Assembly: GCA_027492585.1 (NCBI GenBank)
Contig: JAPUEK010000048.1
Span: forward strand, 1-64,000
Source of the DNA: Paracoccaceae bacterium
GTDB lineage: Bacteria > Pseudomonadota > Alphaproteobacteria > Rhodobacterales > Rhodobacteraceae
Length of the DNA stretch: 64,000 nucleotides
Direction: 5' to 3'
The notes below the pieces were generated by a model. It made no database searches, was not told the origin of the DNA, and saw nothing but the letters and a program-made list of their open reading frames with translations. Both the position numbers and the translations under genes were made by a program. Of the stretch, positions 26,842 through 38,946 are shown piece after piece. The first letter of the stretch is position 1. Each line of letters opens with the position of its first letter.

Positions 26842-28005
26842 ATGAACAAGGTCACGTCTTTTGAAGGGCTTGAGGTCGGCTATGACATTCCCGCTTTGCC
26901 GGGCATGGCGGAAGCGGAGATCCAGACGCCCTGCCTGATCCTCGATCTCGACGCGCTGGAGCGCAACATCGTCAAGATGGGGGAGATCGCCAAGGCGATG
27001 GGGGTGCGCCACCGCATCCATGGCAAGATGCACAAGAGCGTCGATGTGGCGCTGTTGCAGGAACGGCTGGGCGGGTCCTGCGGGGTCTGTTGCCAGAAGG
27101 TGAGCGAGGCGGAGGTCTTTGCCCGCGGCGGCATCCGCGACGTGCTCGTTTCCAATCAGGTGCGCGACCCGGCGAAGATCGACCGGCTGGCGCGGCTGCC
27201 GAAGCTCGGGGCGCGCACCATCGTCTGCGTCGATGATCCGGCCAATGTCGCCGATCTGTCGGCGGCGGCGGTGCGGCACGGGACGGAGATCGAGGCGATC
27301 GTGGAGATCGACTGCGGCGCGGGGCGTTGCGGGGTCAGGACCACGGCCGAGGTCGTGGCCATCGCCCAGGCCATCGCGGCGGCGCCGGGGCTGCGGTTCA
27401 GCGGTATCCAGGCCTATCAGGGCGCCATGCAGCACATGGATCTTTATGCCGACCGCAAGGCCAAGATCGAGATTGCCGTGGCGCAGGTCCGCGACGCGGT
27501 GGAGGGTTTGGCCGCCGTCGGGCTTGCCTGTGACATCGTCGGCGGGGCTGGGACCGGCTCCTATTACTTCGAGGGAACCTCGGGCGTTTACAATGAGTTG
27601 CAGTGCGGATCCTATGCGTTCATGGATGCCGACTACGGGCGTATTCTCGACAAGGACGGGAAGCGGATCGACCAGGGGGAATGGGAAAACGCGCTCTTCC
27701 TGCTGACCTCGGTGATGAGCCATGCCAAGCCGGACAAGGCGGTGGTCGATGCCGGGCTCAAGGCGCAATCGGTGGATTCCGGTCTGCCGGTGGTCTTCGG
27801 CCGGACGGATGTGAAATACGTCAAATGCAGCGATGAGCATGGCGTGATCGACGATCCGGCCGGGGTGCTGAAGGTCAATGACAAGCTGCGGCTGGTGCCG
27901 GGCCATTGCGACCCGACCTGCAATGTCCACGACTGGTATGTGGGGGTGCGCGACGGCAAGGTCGAATGCCTCTGGCCGGTTTCGGCGCGCGGCAAGGGTT
28001 ACTGA
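26842..28005 (+). CDS. bhcC: beta-hydroxyaspartate aldolase
   Basis: A 387-residue fold-type III PLP enzyme of the D-threonine aldolase/alanine racemase group. It condenses glycine with glyoxylate to beta-hydroxyaspartate, the C-C bond-forming step of the cycle. The N-terminus QTPCLILDLDALERNI is typical, with the PLP lysine likely in HGKMHKSVDV near residue 60. The C-terminal metal region contains PGHCDPTCNVHDWYVG. It starts 10 bases after bhcB and is followed by bhcD with a one-base gap, consistent with a single operon. Confidence 0.95.
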   Translation: MNKVTSFEGLEVGYDIPALPGMAEAEIQTPCLILDLDALERNIVKMGEIAKAMGVRHRIHGKMHKSVDVALLQERLGGSCGVCCQKVSEAEVFARGGIRDVLVSNQVRDPAKIDRLARLPKLGARTIVCVDDPANVADLSAAAVRHGTEIEAIVEIDCGAGRCGVRTTAEVVAIAQAIAAAPGLRFSGIQAYQGAMQHMDLYADRKAKIEIAVAQVRDAVEGLAAVGLACDIVGGAGTGSYYFEGTSGVYNELQCGSYAFMDADYGRILDKDGKRIDQGEWENALFLLTSVMSHAKPDKAVVDAGLKAQSVDSGLPVVFGRTDVKYVKCSDEHGVIDDPAGVLKVNDKLRLVPGHCDPTCNVHDWYVGVRDGKVECLWPVSARGKGY

Positions 28006-28006
28006 G

Positions 28007-28966
28007 ATGCTGGTGGTTCCGGAGGCGCTGATCGCGGGGCTCGTCTCGCCCGAGGATGCGTTCGCGGCGGTGGAGGGGGCCTTTGCGGCCATGGCGCGGG
28101 GGGAGGCCTATAACTTCCCCGTCATCCGCGAGGCCTTGGGAGAGGGGCGGCAATACGGGTTCAAATCCGGGCTGGACCGGGCCTCGGGGCAGTTGGGCGT
28201 GAAGGCAGGCGGGTATTTCCCCGGCAATGCGGCCCGCGGGATGATCAACCACCAGTCGAGCGTGTTCCTTTTCGACCCGGAGACCGGGCGACCGGAGGCG
28301 ATGGTCGGCGGCAACCTTCTGACCGCGCTGCGGACGGCGGCGGCTTCGGCGCTGTCGGTCGATCTGCTGGCAGACAAGGGCGCGCGGGTGCTGGGCCTTG
28401 TCGGCGCCGGCCATCAGGCCGGGTTCCAGCTGCGCGCCGTGGCGCGAGTGCGGGCCTTCGAGAAGGTGATCGGCTGGAACCTTCACCCCGAGATGCTGCC
28501 GAAGCTTGCCGCCGTAGCGGAGGACCTGGGTCTGCCCTTCGAGGCCGTGCCGCTGGAACGGATGGTGGAGGCACAGGCGATCGTCACCATCACCTCCTCC
28601 CCCGCCGCGAGCCTGATGGCCGCGCATGTGGCGCCCGGCACGCATCTGGCCTGCATGGGGACCGATACGGTCGGCAAGCAGGAGGTGGAGCCGGCGCTGC
28701 TGGCGCAGGCGCGAGTCTTCACCGATGAGGTGGCGCAATCGGTGACGATCGGAGAGGCGCAACATGCGGTGGCCACAGGGCTGATCGGCGCGGAGGCGAT
28801 CACGCCTTTGGGGGCGGTGCTGGTTGGCGCGGCCACGGGGCGCGGCTCGGCGGAGGAGATCACGCTTTTCGACGGCACCGGGGTCGGTTTGCAGGATCTG
28901 GCGGTGGCGACGATGGCGGTGCGGCGCGCGCGGGAGCGGGGTGTCGGGGTGGAGATGGCGGTCTGA
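28007..28966 (+). CDS. bhcD: Iminosuccinate reductase
   Basis: A 319-residue protein of the ornithine cyclodeaminase/mu-crystallin family. It reduces iminosuccinate to L-aspartate with a nicotinamide cofactor and so closes the cycle. The Rossmann motif LGLVGAGHQAGFQLRAVARV is near residue 128, and the substrate region GQLGVKAGGYFPGNAARG is near residue 60. ATG 28007 begins one base after the bhcC stop. The hairpin/GGATATTTG element begins 11 bases after its stop and probably ends the operon. Confidence 0.94.
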   Translation: MLVVPEALIAGLVSPEDAFAAVEGAFAAMARGEAYNFPVIREALGEGRQYGFKSGLDRASGQLGVKAGGYFPGNAARGMINHQSSVFLFDPETGRPEAMVGGNLLTALRTAAASALSVDLLADKGARVLGLVGAGHQAGFQLRAVARVRAFEKVIGWNLHPEMLPKLAAVAEDLGLPFEAVPLERMVEAQAIVTITSSPAASLMAAHVAPGTHLACMGTDTVGKQEVEPALLAQARVFTDEVAQSVTIGEAQHAVATGLIGAEAITPLGAVLVGAATGRGSAEEITLFDGTGVGLQDLAVATMAVRRARERGVGVEMAV

Positions 28967-28976
28967 AGGGGCAAGG

Positions 28977-29024
28977 CCGGGGGCTTTGCCCCCGGACCCC
29001 CAGGATATTTGCGCCAGTATGAAA
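28977..29024 (+). repeat. Dispersed hairpin + GGATATTTG element (copy 5) after bhcD
   Basis: CCGGGGGC (28977-28984), loop TTT, GCCCCCGG (28988-28995), then ACCCCCAGGATATTTGCGCC and AGTATGAAAGG. Apart from one or two bases it matches copy 4 inside the same operon. It lies between bhcD and the convergent DUF533 gene. Confidence 0.8.
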
Positions 29025-29038
29025 GGCCTGGGCGGTTT

Positions 29039-29737
29039 TCAGGCCAGTGCGGCGGCGCGGGCGTGGAGATGGGCGACGAGGCCGGCATCCAGTTTCAGCC
29101 GGGCGGCGAGCATGGCGAGATAGCCTTTCTCGGCAGCGCCTTCCGGGTCCACGACGAGGAGAGAGGCGGTGTAGATCTGTGCGGCCTGCGCCTCGTTCCG
29201 CGCAAGGCCCGCCACGGCGCCGATGTCGAGGGGGGCGTCGAGTTCGCTGGCGATCAGGGATTGCGCCTCGGTGCCGAGGCCGAGCTTCGGAAGCTGGTCG
29301 GCGATGCGGGCGCGTTCCTCGGGCGTGACCTGGCCATCGGCCTTGGCGGCGGCGACCATGGCCTGCAGGAGGCTGGTGGCGAGCGCATCCTCACCGGCGG
29401 CATCGGCGGGCAGGAAGTCCGGTGCGGGTTGTGGCAGGGCCACGGGAGCCTCGGTGGCGGTGGCACTTGCATCCTTGCCGGCCTGCCAGTCCTGCCAGGC
29501 CTTGTAGGCGAGCCCGCCGATCAGCGCAGCCCCGCCGACCTGAACCCCGGTGCCGACCAGCTTGCGGGCATTGCCCGACAGGAGCACGCCGAGAAGCCCC
29601 CCGGCAATCGCGCCCTTGGTCAGGCCCGACTGGCTGTCCCAGCTGGCTTTCGCCTTGCCGGCGAGGCCGGAAGCCCCCTGCCCGCCGGTCAGATCTTTGA
29701 CGCCGCCCAGCAGGCTGTCGAGGAAGGATTTGCTCAT
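29039..29737 (-). CDS. DUF533/TerB-like protein
   Basis: A 232-residue protein of the DUF533 (YebE) family. The N-terminal half is glycine-rich with one or two hydrophobic stretches (GAIAGGLLGVLLSGNARKL and GGAALIGGLAYKAWQDW). The C-terminal half is a TerB-like all-helical domain (LLQAMVAAAKADGQVTPEER, a conserved acidic helix). The function of the family is unknown; it is usually membrane-associated. ATG 29737 has GGAGC about 12 bases upstream. It follows the 5-oxoprolinase gene by 58 bases on the same strand and may be cotranscribed. Confidence 0.8.
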   Translation of the reverse strand: MSKSFLDSLLGGVKDLTGGQGASGLAGKAKASWDSQSGLTKGAIAGGLLGVLLSGNARKLVGTGVQVGGAALIGGLAYKAWQDWQAGKDASATATEAPVALPQPAPDFLPADAAGEDALATSLLQAMVAAAKADGQVTPEERARIADQLPKLGLGTEAQSLIASELDAPLDIGAVAGLARNEAQAAQIYTASLLVVDPEGAAEKGYLAMLAARLKLDAGLVAHLHARAAALA

Positions 29738-29795
29738 CTTTGGTGCTCCATGAAGACTTGCAGCGCATATGGGAAGCGGCCCTCCGCCCTGCAAG

Positions 29796-33374
<3,579 letters not shown>

Positions 33375-33450
33375 GCCCGACCGCCCGTTTGCCTCACCCT
33401 CTTTGAGTTCCCGAAGGGGGGCCTGAAGTCAAGGACCGGGCGGGCTTTGC

Positions 33451-33482
33451 AAAAGCAAAACGCCCGCACAGGTGCGGGCGTT
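33451..33482 (-). terminator. Rho-independent terminator after the YjbE-like gene
   Basis: AACGCCCGCAC (33459-33469) pairs perfectly with GTGCGGGCGTT (33472-33482). On the minus strand it is followed by TTGCTTTTGC. It lies about 25 bases after the stop of the small secreted-protein gene and should end the yjb-like transcript. Confidence 0.8.
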
Positions 33483-33506
33483 CCAGCCTTCCCGAAGGAA
33501 GAAAGA

Positions 33507-33722
33507 CTATTCGGTGTTCTCGTTGGTGCCCGAGGTGCCGCCGCCGGCAACAGCCGCCGCAGCGAGGCCGAGAAGCAGCAGAACGACCAGACCGCCCGAG
33601 GAGGAGGAGGTCGGCGCAGCCACGACGACATCATCATCCGGAATCGGTTCAGCCATGCCGCCGGCTTGAGCCGACACGGTGCCGGCGAGCATCGCCATGA
33701 CGAAAGCAGAGATTTTTTTCAT
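33507..33722 (-). CDS. Small secreted Gly/Ala/Ser-rich protein, YjbE/GfcA-like
   Basis: A 71-residue protein. MKKISAFVMAMLAGTVSAQA is a Sec signal peptide. The mature part has an acidic patch (PIPDDDVVV), a run of four serines, a hydrophobic Leu/Ala segment (LVVLLLLGLAAAAVAGGG) and a polar Thr/Asn/Glu tail. Size, composition and position directly after yjbF- and yjbH-like genes match YjbE (GfcA) of group 4 capsule/Yjb operons, although gene order differs from E. coli. The molecular role is unknown. An AGGGG ribosome site precedes ATG 33722. Confidence 0.7.
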   Translation of the reverse strand: MKKISAFVMAMLAGTVSAQAGGMAEPIPDDDVVVAAPTSSSSGGLVVLLLLGLAAAAVAGGGTSGTNENTE

Positions 33723-33808
33723 GTTTGTGACCCCTATTAAGCAGATTCTTGAAAGGACTATAGCTTCACGCAGACGTTATGGAAAGCGTTGCTGTCCGCA
33801 AAGTGGTG

Positions 33809-34423
33809 CTATGGGGCAACAAACTCCGCATAACCGACACCTTGGGACACCCATTGCTTCGATTGCACGATCCGCAAACCGCCGTCAATCCAATATTCGT
33901 TGGTGATCCGCCCTTCCCTGCCCCGGCAGACTTCCAGAATGTGATGAGCGGTTTTCGGCCCGGAATCACCGGCGCCGGGCTTGGTTTCACAGGTGTAGCT
34001 GCGCCGGTCCGGGCTGTCCGTGCCATCCAGATAGTCGGCACGACGCTCATGGGTTGTGGCGCCGCCGACCAGCTCGCCCACAGTCGGCACCGTAGCCGAC
34101 ATGAGGTCGAGACCGAATCCCCGCGTGCCGATCAGCACACCGTCGCGCAGTATCATCTGGGACCCGTCGATTCCGGCGAGAATGGTTCCCGATCCGTCGC
34201 GGTCGATCACGGTCATGGGGAATTTGATCCCGCGCGACCGCAGGGTCACCATGGTCGAAGGCGCATCCTTGGGCAGGGTGGCAGGCGCCGCCTGCGACCT
34301 GGCGCCGCTGAAAATGCCGACCACTGGGGCGGCAACTTTGGCAGCCCCCACGCAGCCGCCAAGGCTCAACGCCGAAAAGAGCGCGAGGACCAGCAGGGAT
34401 TTCCGTCCCGGATGCAGGATCAT
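33809..34423 (-). CDS. YjbF/GfcB-like lipoprotein
   Basis: A 204-residue lipoprotein of the YjbF family, linked to exopolysaccharide secretion. MILHPGRKSLLVLALFSALS is followed by LGGC, a clear lipobox with Cys24. The C-terminal beta-rich part contains the stretch TNEYWIDGGLRIVQSKQWVS typical of the family. I chose ATG 34423, which overlaps the yjbH-like stop in ATGA form; an alternative start six codons upstream also exists. It is the second gene of the yjbH-yjbF-yjbE-like unit. The usual yjbG is missing. Confidence 0.85.
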   Translation of the reverse strand: MILHPGRKSLLVLALFSALSLGGCVGAAKVAAPVVGIFSGARSQAAPATLPKDAPSTMVTLRSRGIKFPMTVIDRDGSGTILAGIDGSQMILRDGVLIGTRGFGLDLMSATVPTVGELVGGATTHERRADYLDGTDSPDRRSYTCETKPGAGDSGPKTAHHILEVCRGREGRITNEYWIDGGLRIVQSKQWVSQGVGYAEFVAP

Positions 34424-36555
34424 CTCCAGAATCTCCCCCATTGGGCATCGAGCTGGGTTTCGTGATAGCCCCGCACCGTATCGTAAAGGCGACCGTCTAC
34501 GCTGAGCCGCGCGCCACCGTCCCGCAGGATCGGGCGGATCGTGGCGTTATAAGCTTTCTCCGTCGGGCGACCGAGCGCCCAGGCGAAGGGGATCGACAGC
34601 CGGATCCCCTTGTCGAAGGAGCCTTCGCCGAAATCTTCGAACGGCACATCGGTCAGCGTGGCGAAGGCCCCGACTTTCCAGCCGTTTGCAAACTCCCGGT
34701 CGATCGCCAGCGTAGCCCCGTAATCGCCCGCCAGATAGCGGCCCACGTCGAGCTGGGCCGAATAGCCCTTGCCGAGATCGAGATAGCCAGAAACGTGGCC
34801 CGTCAGCACCGAATAGTCCTGAAAGCCCAGAAGCTGGTCGAAATCGCGCTGCTTGACGTAGTTCAGCTCCGCCCCGAGGGCAAACCGGCTGTCGACCTTT
34901 TTCCAGAGAAGCTCGGTAGAAACGCCGCCGAACATCCGCTCCAGATAACCAACCGTGACGCGGCTGTAGAGGTTCGGGGCAGGCTTGCCGTACCAGGCGA
35001 GGGTGAGCGTATTGAGCGAGGGATCGCCCTCGCGGTCATAGATGTTCGAATCGCTGCGGACATGGGGCAGAACCGAGTTCGAGACGCGGGTTGAATCGCC
35101 GAGGTTCCCGGTCAGCTTCTTGCCGATTGACCCGGACAGAAGAAGACCGGGCGCGATGGCGTAGCTGGCCGAGAGCTGAAGGCCAACGTCGATCCGCAAG
35201 GGATTTTCGGGATCGAAGAGACTTGTCCGCGCATAGGGGGCAAGACCCCAGTTGAACTTCGGATAGAGCCCTTCGGTCCGCAGGGCATCGGGCGGCAGGC
35301 CGTTCGAAACGGCAAGGATCTGCGCGCGCTGCCGGATGAGCGCATCCTGCGCGCCGGCAAATTCCAGATCCTCCAGATCGCTGCGGCGGATGACCACCTT
35401 GGAGACGGCGACGCCGCGCTCCAGCGGCACGATGTCGAAGGTTTCCACCGTGGCGGGCATGGTCGCCGCCATCGCCCGCGCGGTGCGGCCGATCACCTGT
35501 GCGCTGTTTTCGCCGTTGGGCGTGCGGATGCGGACCTCCACCCGGTCGAGGCCGAAGGTGATGGCTTCCAGCGTGATGCCATCACGGCGCAGGGTCTTGG
35601 CGAGGCTCGATCGCATCGAGGCCTTGCCGCTTTCCTCGGTGATCCAGAGCGGCGACCAGGCGGCGGCATTGGCCGCACGCGACGGGCGATCCTTCACCGG
35701 CAGCGCCCCCGCCGTCAGCATCCCGCCGGTCGGGCGCACTTTCGGATCGAGCACGATCTGCGCGGACAGGCCGACTTCGCTGCCGTACAGGTAGTAGGCG
35801 CCGACCCGGAGGTTGGGCTTGACCTGATATTCGACGCCGAAGTTGTACGGGCTCTTGCGGTCGAAGGTCTTGCGGGACCCGGATTCGAGCGCGTATGCGT
35901 CCGAAGAATATTCCACCTTCAGGCCAAGCTTGTCGTTGACCTGCCATTCCACCCCGGCAAAGGGGGCAAAATCGCCCCTGAACCACTGGCCGGTCCGCAC
36001 GGTGCCGCCAACACCAGTGTCGAAAGCCGGACGGGTGCCGGTGGCTCCGATGCTGCCATAGCTGCCATAGCGCCCCCAGCCGAGGCCCGCCGTGACCTTC
36101 ACACTCTTGCCAAGGGTCTTGGTCGCGGCAAGGTATTCGCCCGACATCAGCCCGGTGCCGATGACATCCTGCAGGCCGATGACGACACCCGGCATGTACC
36201 GGCCCTCGTCGAACAACTGATAGCGCAGATCGAAGCTGCGGTCGTAATTGGTCGCAAGCGGTGAGGGCAGGACATCATCCCACTTGCGGATGCCGGTATA
36301 GCGGAAGCTGCCCGACAAGCGCGGGGTGATCTGGAAGGACAGGGTGGTGCGGGAGATCGGTCCGAAATGCGCCGTCACCACGCTCAGCGTTCCATCGGAT
36401 TGCGATTCACCGGAGGGCATGTCGATGAGGCCGGTGGTTCCGCCGAAGGTCAGGGTCGGCTTCATCTCGGCCGAAGCCGGAAGTGCCGTTCCGGCAACCA
36501 TCGCCGCGATCACCGCGATCCGGTTCGCCTTGCGCCTTGCGGAACCTGAGGACAT
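34420..36555 (-). CDS. YjbH/GfcD-like outer-membrane beta-barrel protein
   Basis: A 711-residue protein of the YjbH family, predicted to form outer-membrane beta-barrels for exopolysaccharide export or anchoring. The N-terminus has a signal peptide (RIAVIAAMVAGTALPASA). The N-terminal family start is TLTFGGTTGLIDMPSGESQSDG. Alternating amphipathic strands run through both halves, with a central globular section near 340-440. It ends in DAQWGRFWR, an aromatic-containing barrel end. I chose ATG 36555, as the longer frame would add 46 residues without a signal peptide. It is coupled to the YjbF-like gene by ATGA. Confidence 0.88.
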   Translation of the reverse strand: MSSGSARRKANRIAVIAAMVAGTALPASAEMKPTLTFGGTTGLIDMPSGESQSDGTLSVVTAHFGPISRTTLSFQITPRLSGSFRYTGIRKWDDVLPSPLATNYDRSFDLRYQLFDEGRYMPGVVIGLQDVIGTGLMSGEYLAATKTLGKSVKVTAGLGWGRYGSYGSIGATGTRPAFDTGVGGTVRTGQWFRGDFAPFAGVEWQVNDKLGLKVEYSSDAYALESGSRKTFDRKSPYNFGVEYQVKPNLRVGAYYLYGSEVGLSAQIVLDPKVRPTGGMLTAGALPVKDRPSRAANAAAWSPLWITEESGKASMRSSLAKTLRRDGITLEAITFGLDRVEVRIRTPNGENSAQVIGRTARAMAATMPATVETFDIVPLERGVAVSKVVIRRSDLEDLEFAGAQDALIRQRAQILAVSNGLPPDALRTEGLYPKFNWGLAPYARTSLFDPENPLRIDVGLQLSASYAIAPGLLLSGSIGKKLTGNLGDSTRVSNSVLPHVRSDSNIYDREGDPSLNTLTLAWYGKPAPNLYSRVTVGYLERMFGGVSTELLWKKVDSRFALGAELNYVKQRDFDQLLGFQDYSVLTGHVSGYLDLGKGYSAQLDVGRYLAGDYGATLAIDREFANGWKVGAFATLTDVPFEDFGEGSFDKGIRLSIPFAWALGRPTEKAYNATIRPILRDGGARLSVDGRLYDTVRGYHETQLDAQWGRFWR

Positions 36556-36689
36556 CGACACCCACCCTTGCTGCACCGGAAATGCCCCGGACAACCCGCC
36601 CCGGACACCGGAATTTTCTACGACAGCTTTGCTGCAATAACCACTGCCCTTGCAGGATCGTCCCCGGCTTTTTCGGATCTTTGCCGAAT

Positions 36690-38669
36690 TCAACCGCGCA
36701 GGAGGCTGACGATGTTGCTGCTTTCCGGCCCGCGCTCACTGGCGGTTGCCGGAAGACCAGCGAAATGATCCACGATTTCGCTGTAAGGGTGATAGCCCGT
36801 CTCTGCCTCAACCAGAATACGGCGGATCGAATCGATGTCGCCGCGGTCGCTCGCCTGTGCCAGGGCGTCAAGCCGCGCTTGAAGCACCTCCATCGGAAGA
36901 TGGTTTTCGCTGGCAGTCATGATCCGGGGATGGGCCGTTCCTTTGGGCTCATTGCCGATCAGGAGCTCTTCATAAAGCTTCTCGCCGGGGCGCAGACGGG
37001 TGAAGGAAATACCGATCTCCCCGGCCCCGAGCCGGCCGTTCGGCTCTCCCGCCCGCAAGAGCACCGGCTTCAGCCCATGGAGACGGGCCATCTGGGCGGC
37101 CAGATCCGCGATGCGGACCGGCTCGCCCATGTCAAGCACGAAGACATCGCCGCCCTGCGCCATGGCCCCGGCCTGAATGACGAGTTGGGCCGCTTCGGGG
37201 ATGGTCATGAAAAAGCGGGTGATTTCCGGATGGGTCACGGTGATCGGGCCGCCGGCCTTGATCTGCTTGCGGAACAGCGGAATGACCGAGCCGGAAGAGC
37301 CGAGCACATTGCCGAAGCGCACCATCGAAATCCGGGTGCGGTGCTGCCCGGACCGGGCGAATGCCTGACAGACCAGTTCCGCCATGCGCTTTGTGGCGCC
37401 CATGATATTTGTCGGGCGCACGGCCTTGTCGGTGGAAATCAGCGTGAACGCATCCACCCCGGCCGCGATGGAACATTCCACGACGGTACGGGTGCCAAAG
37501 ACGTTGTTGCGGATCCCTTCGGCGACGTTGTGCTCGACCAGAGGCACATGCTTGTAGGCCGCCGCGTGATAGACGGTCCTGACCTGAAAGCCGCGCAACG
37601 CCCGGCTGACCTGCCGCGCATCCTGTACCGAGCCGAGGACCGGAAAGACCGGAACGCAAATACCCTCTGCCGCCATCAGGTTTTTCAGATCGGCTTCGAT
37701 GGAATAGAGCGCCAGTTCCGATTGTTCAAAAAGCACAAGTTGCTTCGGCGCCTGACGCAGGATCTGACGGCAAAGCTCGGAGCCGATGGACCCTCCGGCG
37801 CCGGTCACCAGAACCGATTTATCGCGGATTTCAGAGCCCATCAGCTCCTGCCGGGGCGGCACGGGATCACGACCGAGCAGATCCTCGATGCTGATCTCAT
37901 TCAGATCGCCGATCGCGGCGCGACCGCTCACGATATCATGCAGACCGGGGATGGTTCGCAGATGGACCGGGAATTTCTCCAGCGATTTCAGCACCTCGCT
38001 CCGGCGGCTGCGTGATGCGGAGGGAATGGCCAGCAGAACCGAAGTCACGGCATTGTTGCGGATAAGCGCGTCGATCCGGTCCGGGCTTGGCGGATGGACA
38101 CGCAGCCCGTTGATGAGCGTGCTTTGCGCTTCGGTAGAATCATCAATGAAAGCGACAGGCAGATAATCATTGCCCTGCAGGAGCGTCTGCGCCAATTGCC
38201 GACCCGCTGCCCCGGCTCCGAAAATGGCAACACGCTCTTTCCGGCGGTTCTGGCTGCGGGACACCACCTCACGGAAGATGAAGCGCACGCCTCCGACCCC
38301 GATCAGGGTCAGCATGGCATGAAGCAGCGGGATGGAACGCGGGATCGGAAGGTTCAGCATCTGTTCGCTGAAACCAAGGAAAACCCCGGAGGCCAGCGAT
38401 CCGAGGAAGATCGTGTGCAGCGCCCGGCCCGCCAGAAAGCGGATCACGGTGCGGTAGAGGCCCAGAAGGTAGAAGGTCGCGAGCGTCAGCGGCAGGGTGA
38501 TCGCAAGGCCGAGCCAGACCTGGGGGAGCGCCAGCAGCAGCATGTTGTCCAGCCGCAGCCAGAAGGCGGCCACGAAACTCAGCGAGACGATCACACCATC
38601 AACAAGAAATTGAAGCACGATCTTATGATCGCGCCGCAGCCCGAGAAGGCGAAGGAAAAGTGCCTGCAT
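36690..38669 (-). CDS. Membrane-bound UDP-sugar 4,6-dehydratase (WbpM/CapD/PglF type)
   Basis: A 659-residue inner-membrane enzyme. The first ~140 residues hold four hydrophobic helices; a CoA-binding-like domain follows (VAIFGAGAAGRQLAQTLL near 165). The C-terminal short-chain dehydrogenase domain has VTGAGGSIGSELCRQIL near 288 and the active-site stretch ISTDKAVRPTNIMGATKRMAE. Family members convert UDP-GlcNAc to the UDP-4-keto-6-deoxy sugar, the first step to di-N-acetyl-bacillosamine or FucNAc-type sugars. I chose ATG 38669 with AAGGA upstream. It supplies a precursor for the polysaccharide exported by neighbouring systems (inference). Confidence 0.92.
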   Translation of the reverse strand: MQALFLRLLGLRRDHKIVLQFLVDGVIVSLSFVAAFWLRLDNMLLLALPQVWLGLAITLPLTLATFYLLGLYRTVIRFLAGRALHTIFLGSLASGVFLGFSEQMLNLPIPRSIPLLHAMLTLIGVGGVRFIFREVVSRSQNRRKERVAIFGAGAAGRQLAQTLLQGNDYLPVAFIDDSTEAQSTLINGLRVHPPSPDRIDALIRNNAVTSVLLAIPSASRSRRSEVLKSLEKFPVHLRTIPGLHDIVSGRAAIGDLNEISIEDLLGRDPVPPRQELMGSEIRDKSVLVTGAGGSIGSELCRQILRQAPKQLVLFEQSELALYSIEADLKNLMAAEGICVPVFPVLGSVQDARQVSRALRGFQVRTVYHAAAYKHVPLVEHNVAEGIRNNVFGTRTVVECSIAAGVDAFTLISTDKAVRPTNIMGATKRMAELVCQAFARSGQHRTRISMVRFGNVLGSSGSVIPLFRKQIKAGGPITVTHPEITRFFMTIPEAAQLVIQAGAMAQGGDVFVLDMGEPVRIADLAAQMARLHGLKPVLLRAGEPNGRLGAGEIGISFTRLRPGEKLYEELLIGNEPKGTAHPRIMTASENHLPMEVLQARLDALAQASDRGDIDSIRRILVEAETGYHPYSEIVDHFAGLPATASERGPESSNIVSLLRG

Positions 38670-38946
38670 TGCCGTATCCTTACGGGGCAAAAATTGAGCG
38701 GGAACTATCGGTAATACTGAATGGACGCAATGAACGCGATTTCCTTAGCACATCCGTAGGTTTATTAGTAGCGCGTTTCCGCCGAAATCCTCCCGCACCC
38801 GCAACCCTCAGCGTTGCGCTGCCGACCGGCCCGCCGTGCGCTGCCGCAAGCATGGGGTAAGCCCGCACCGCTAGACCCTTGGCCTCGTGGCGGCATGGAC
38901 CGTCTGCACGGGCTGCACATAGGGCTGAACAAGGCGAGGGTTTCCG
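38670..38946. promoter_or_regulatory. Divergent promoter region between the dehydratase and beta-helix protein genes
   Basis: The left half, 38690-38775, is AT-rich (TATCGGTAATACTGAATGG, TTTATTAGTAGC), as expected for promoters in this GC-rich genome. The right half is GC-rich. AAGGCGAGGG at 38931-38940 is the ribosome site for the plus-strand gene. I could not define a convincing -35/-10 pair. Confidence 0.4.

Noticed and set aside
23650-28092. A 1480-codon minus-strand open frame
   Set aside because: Only the last 271 codons (bhcR) look like a protein. The rest is the antisense shadow of bhcA-bhcC, with His/Arg/Asp-rich low-quality sequence typical of GC-rich antisense frames.
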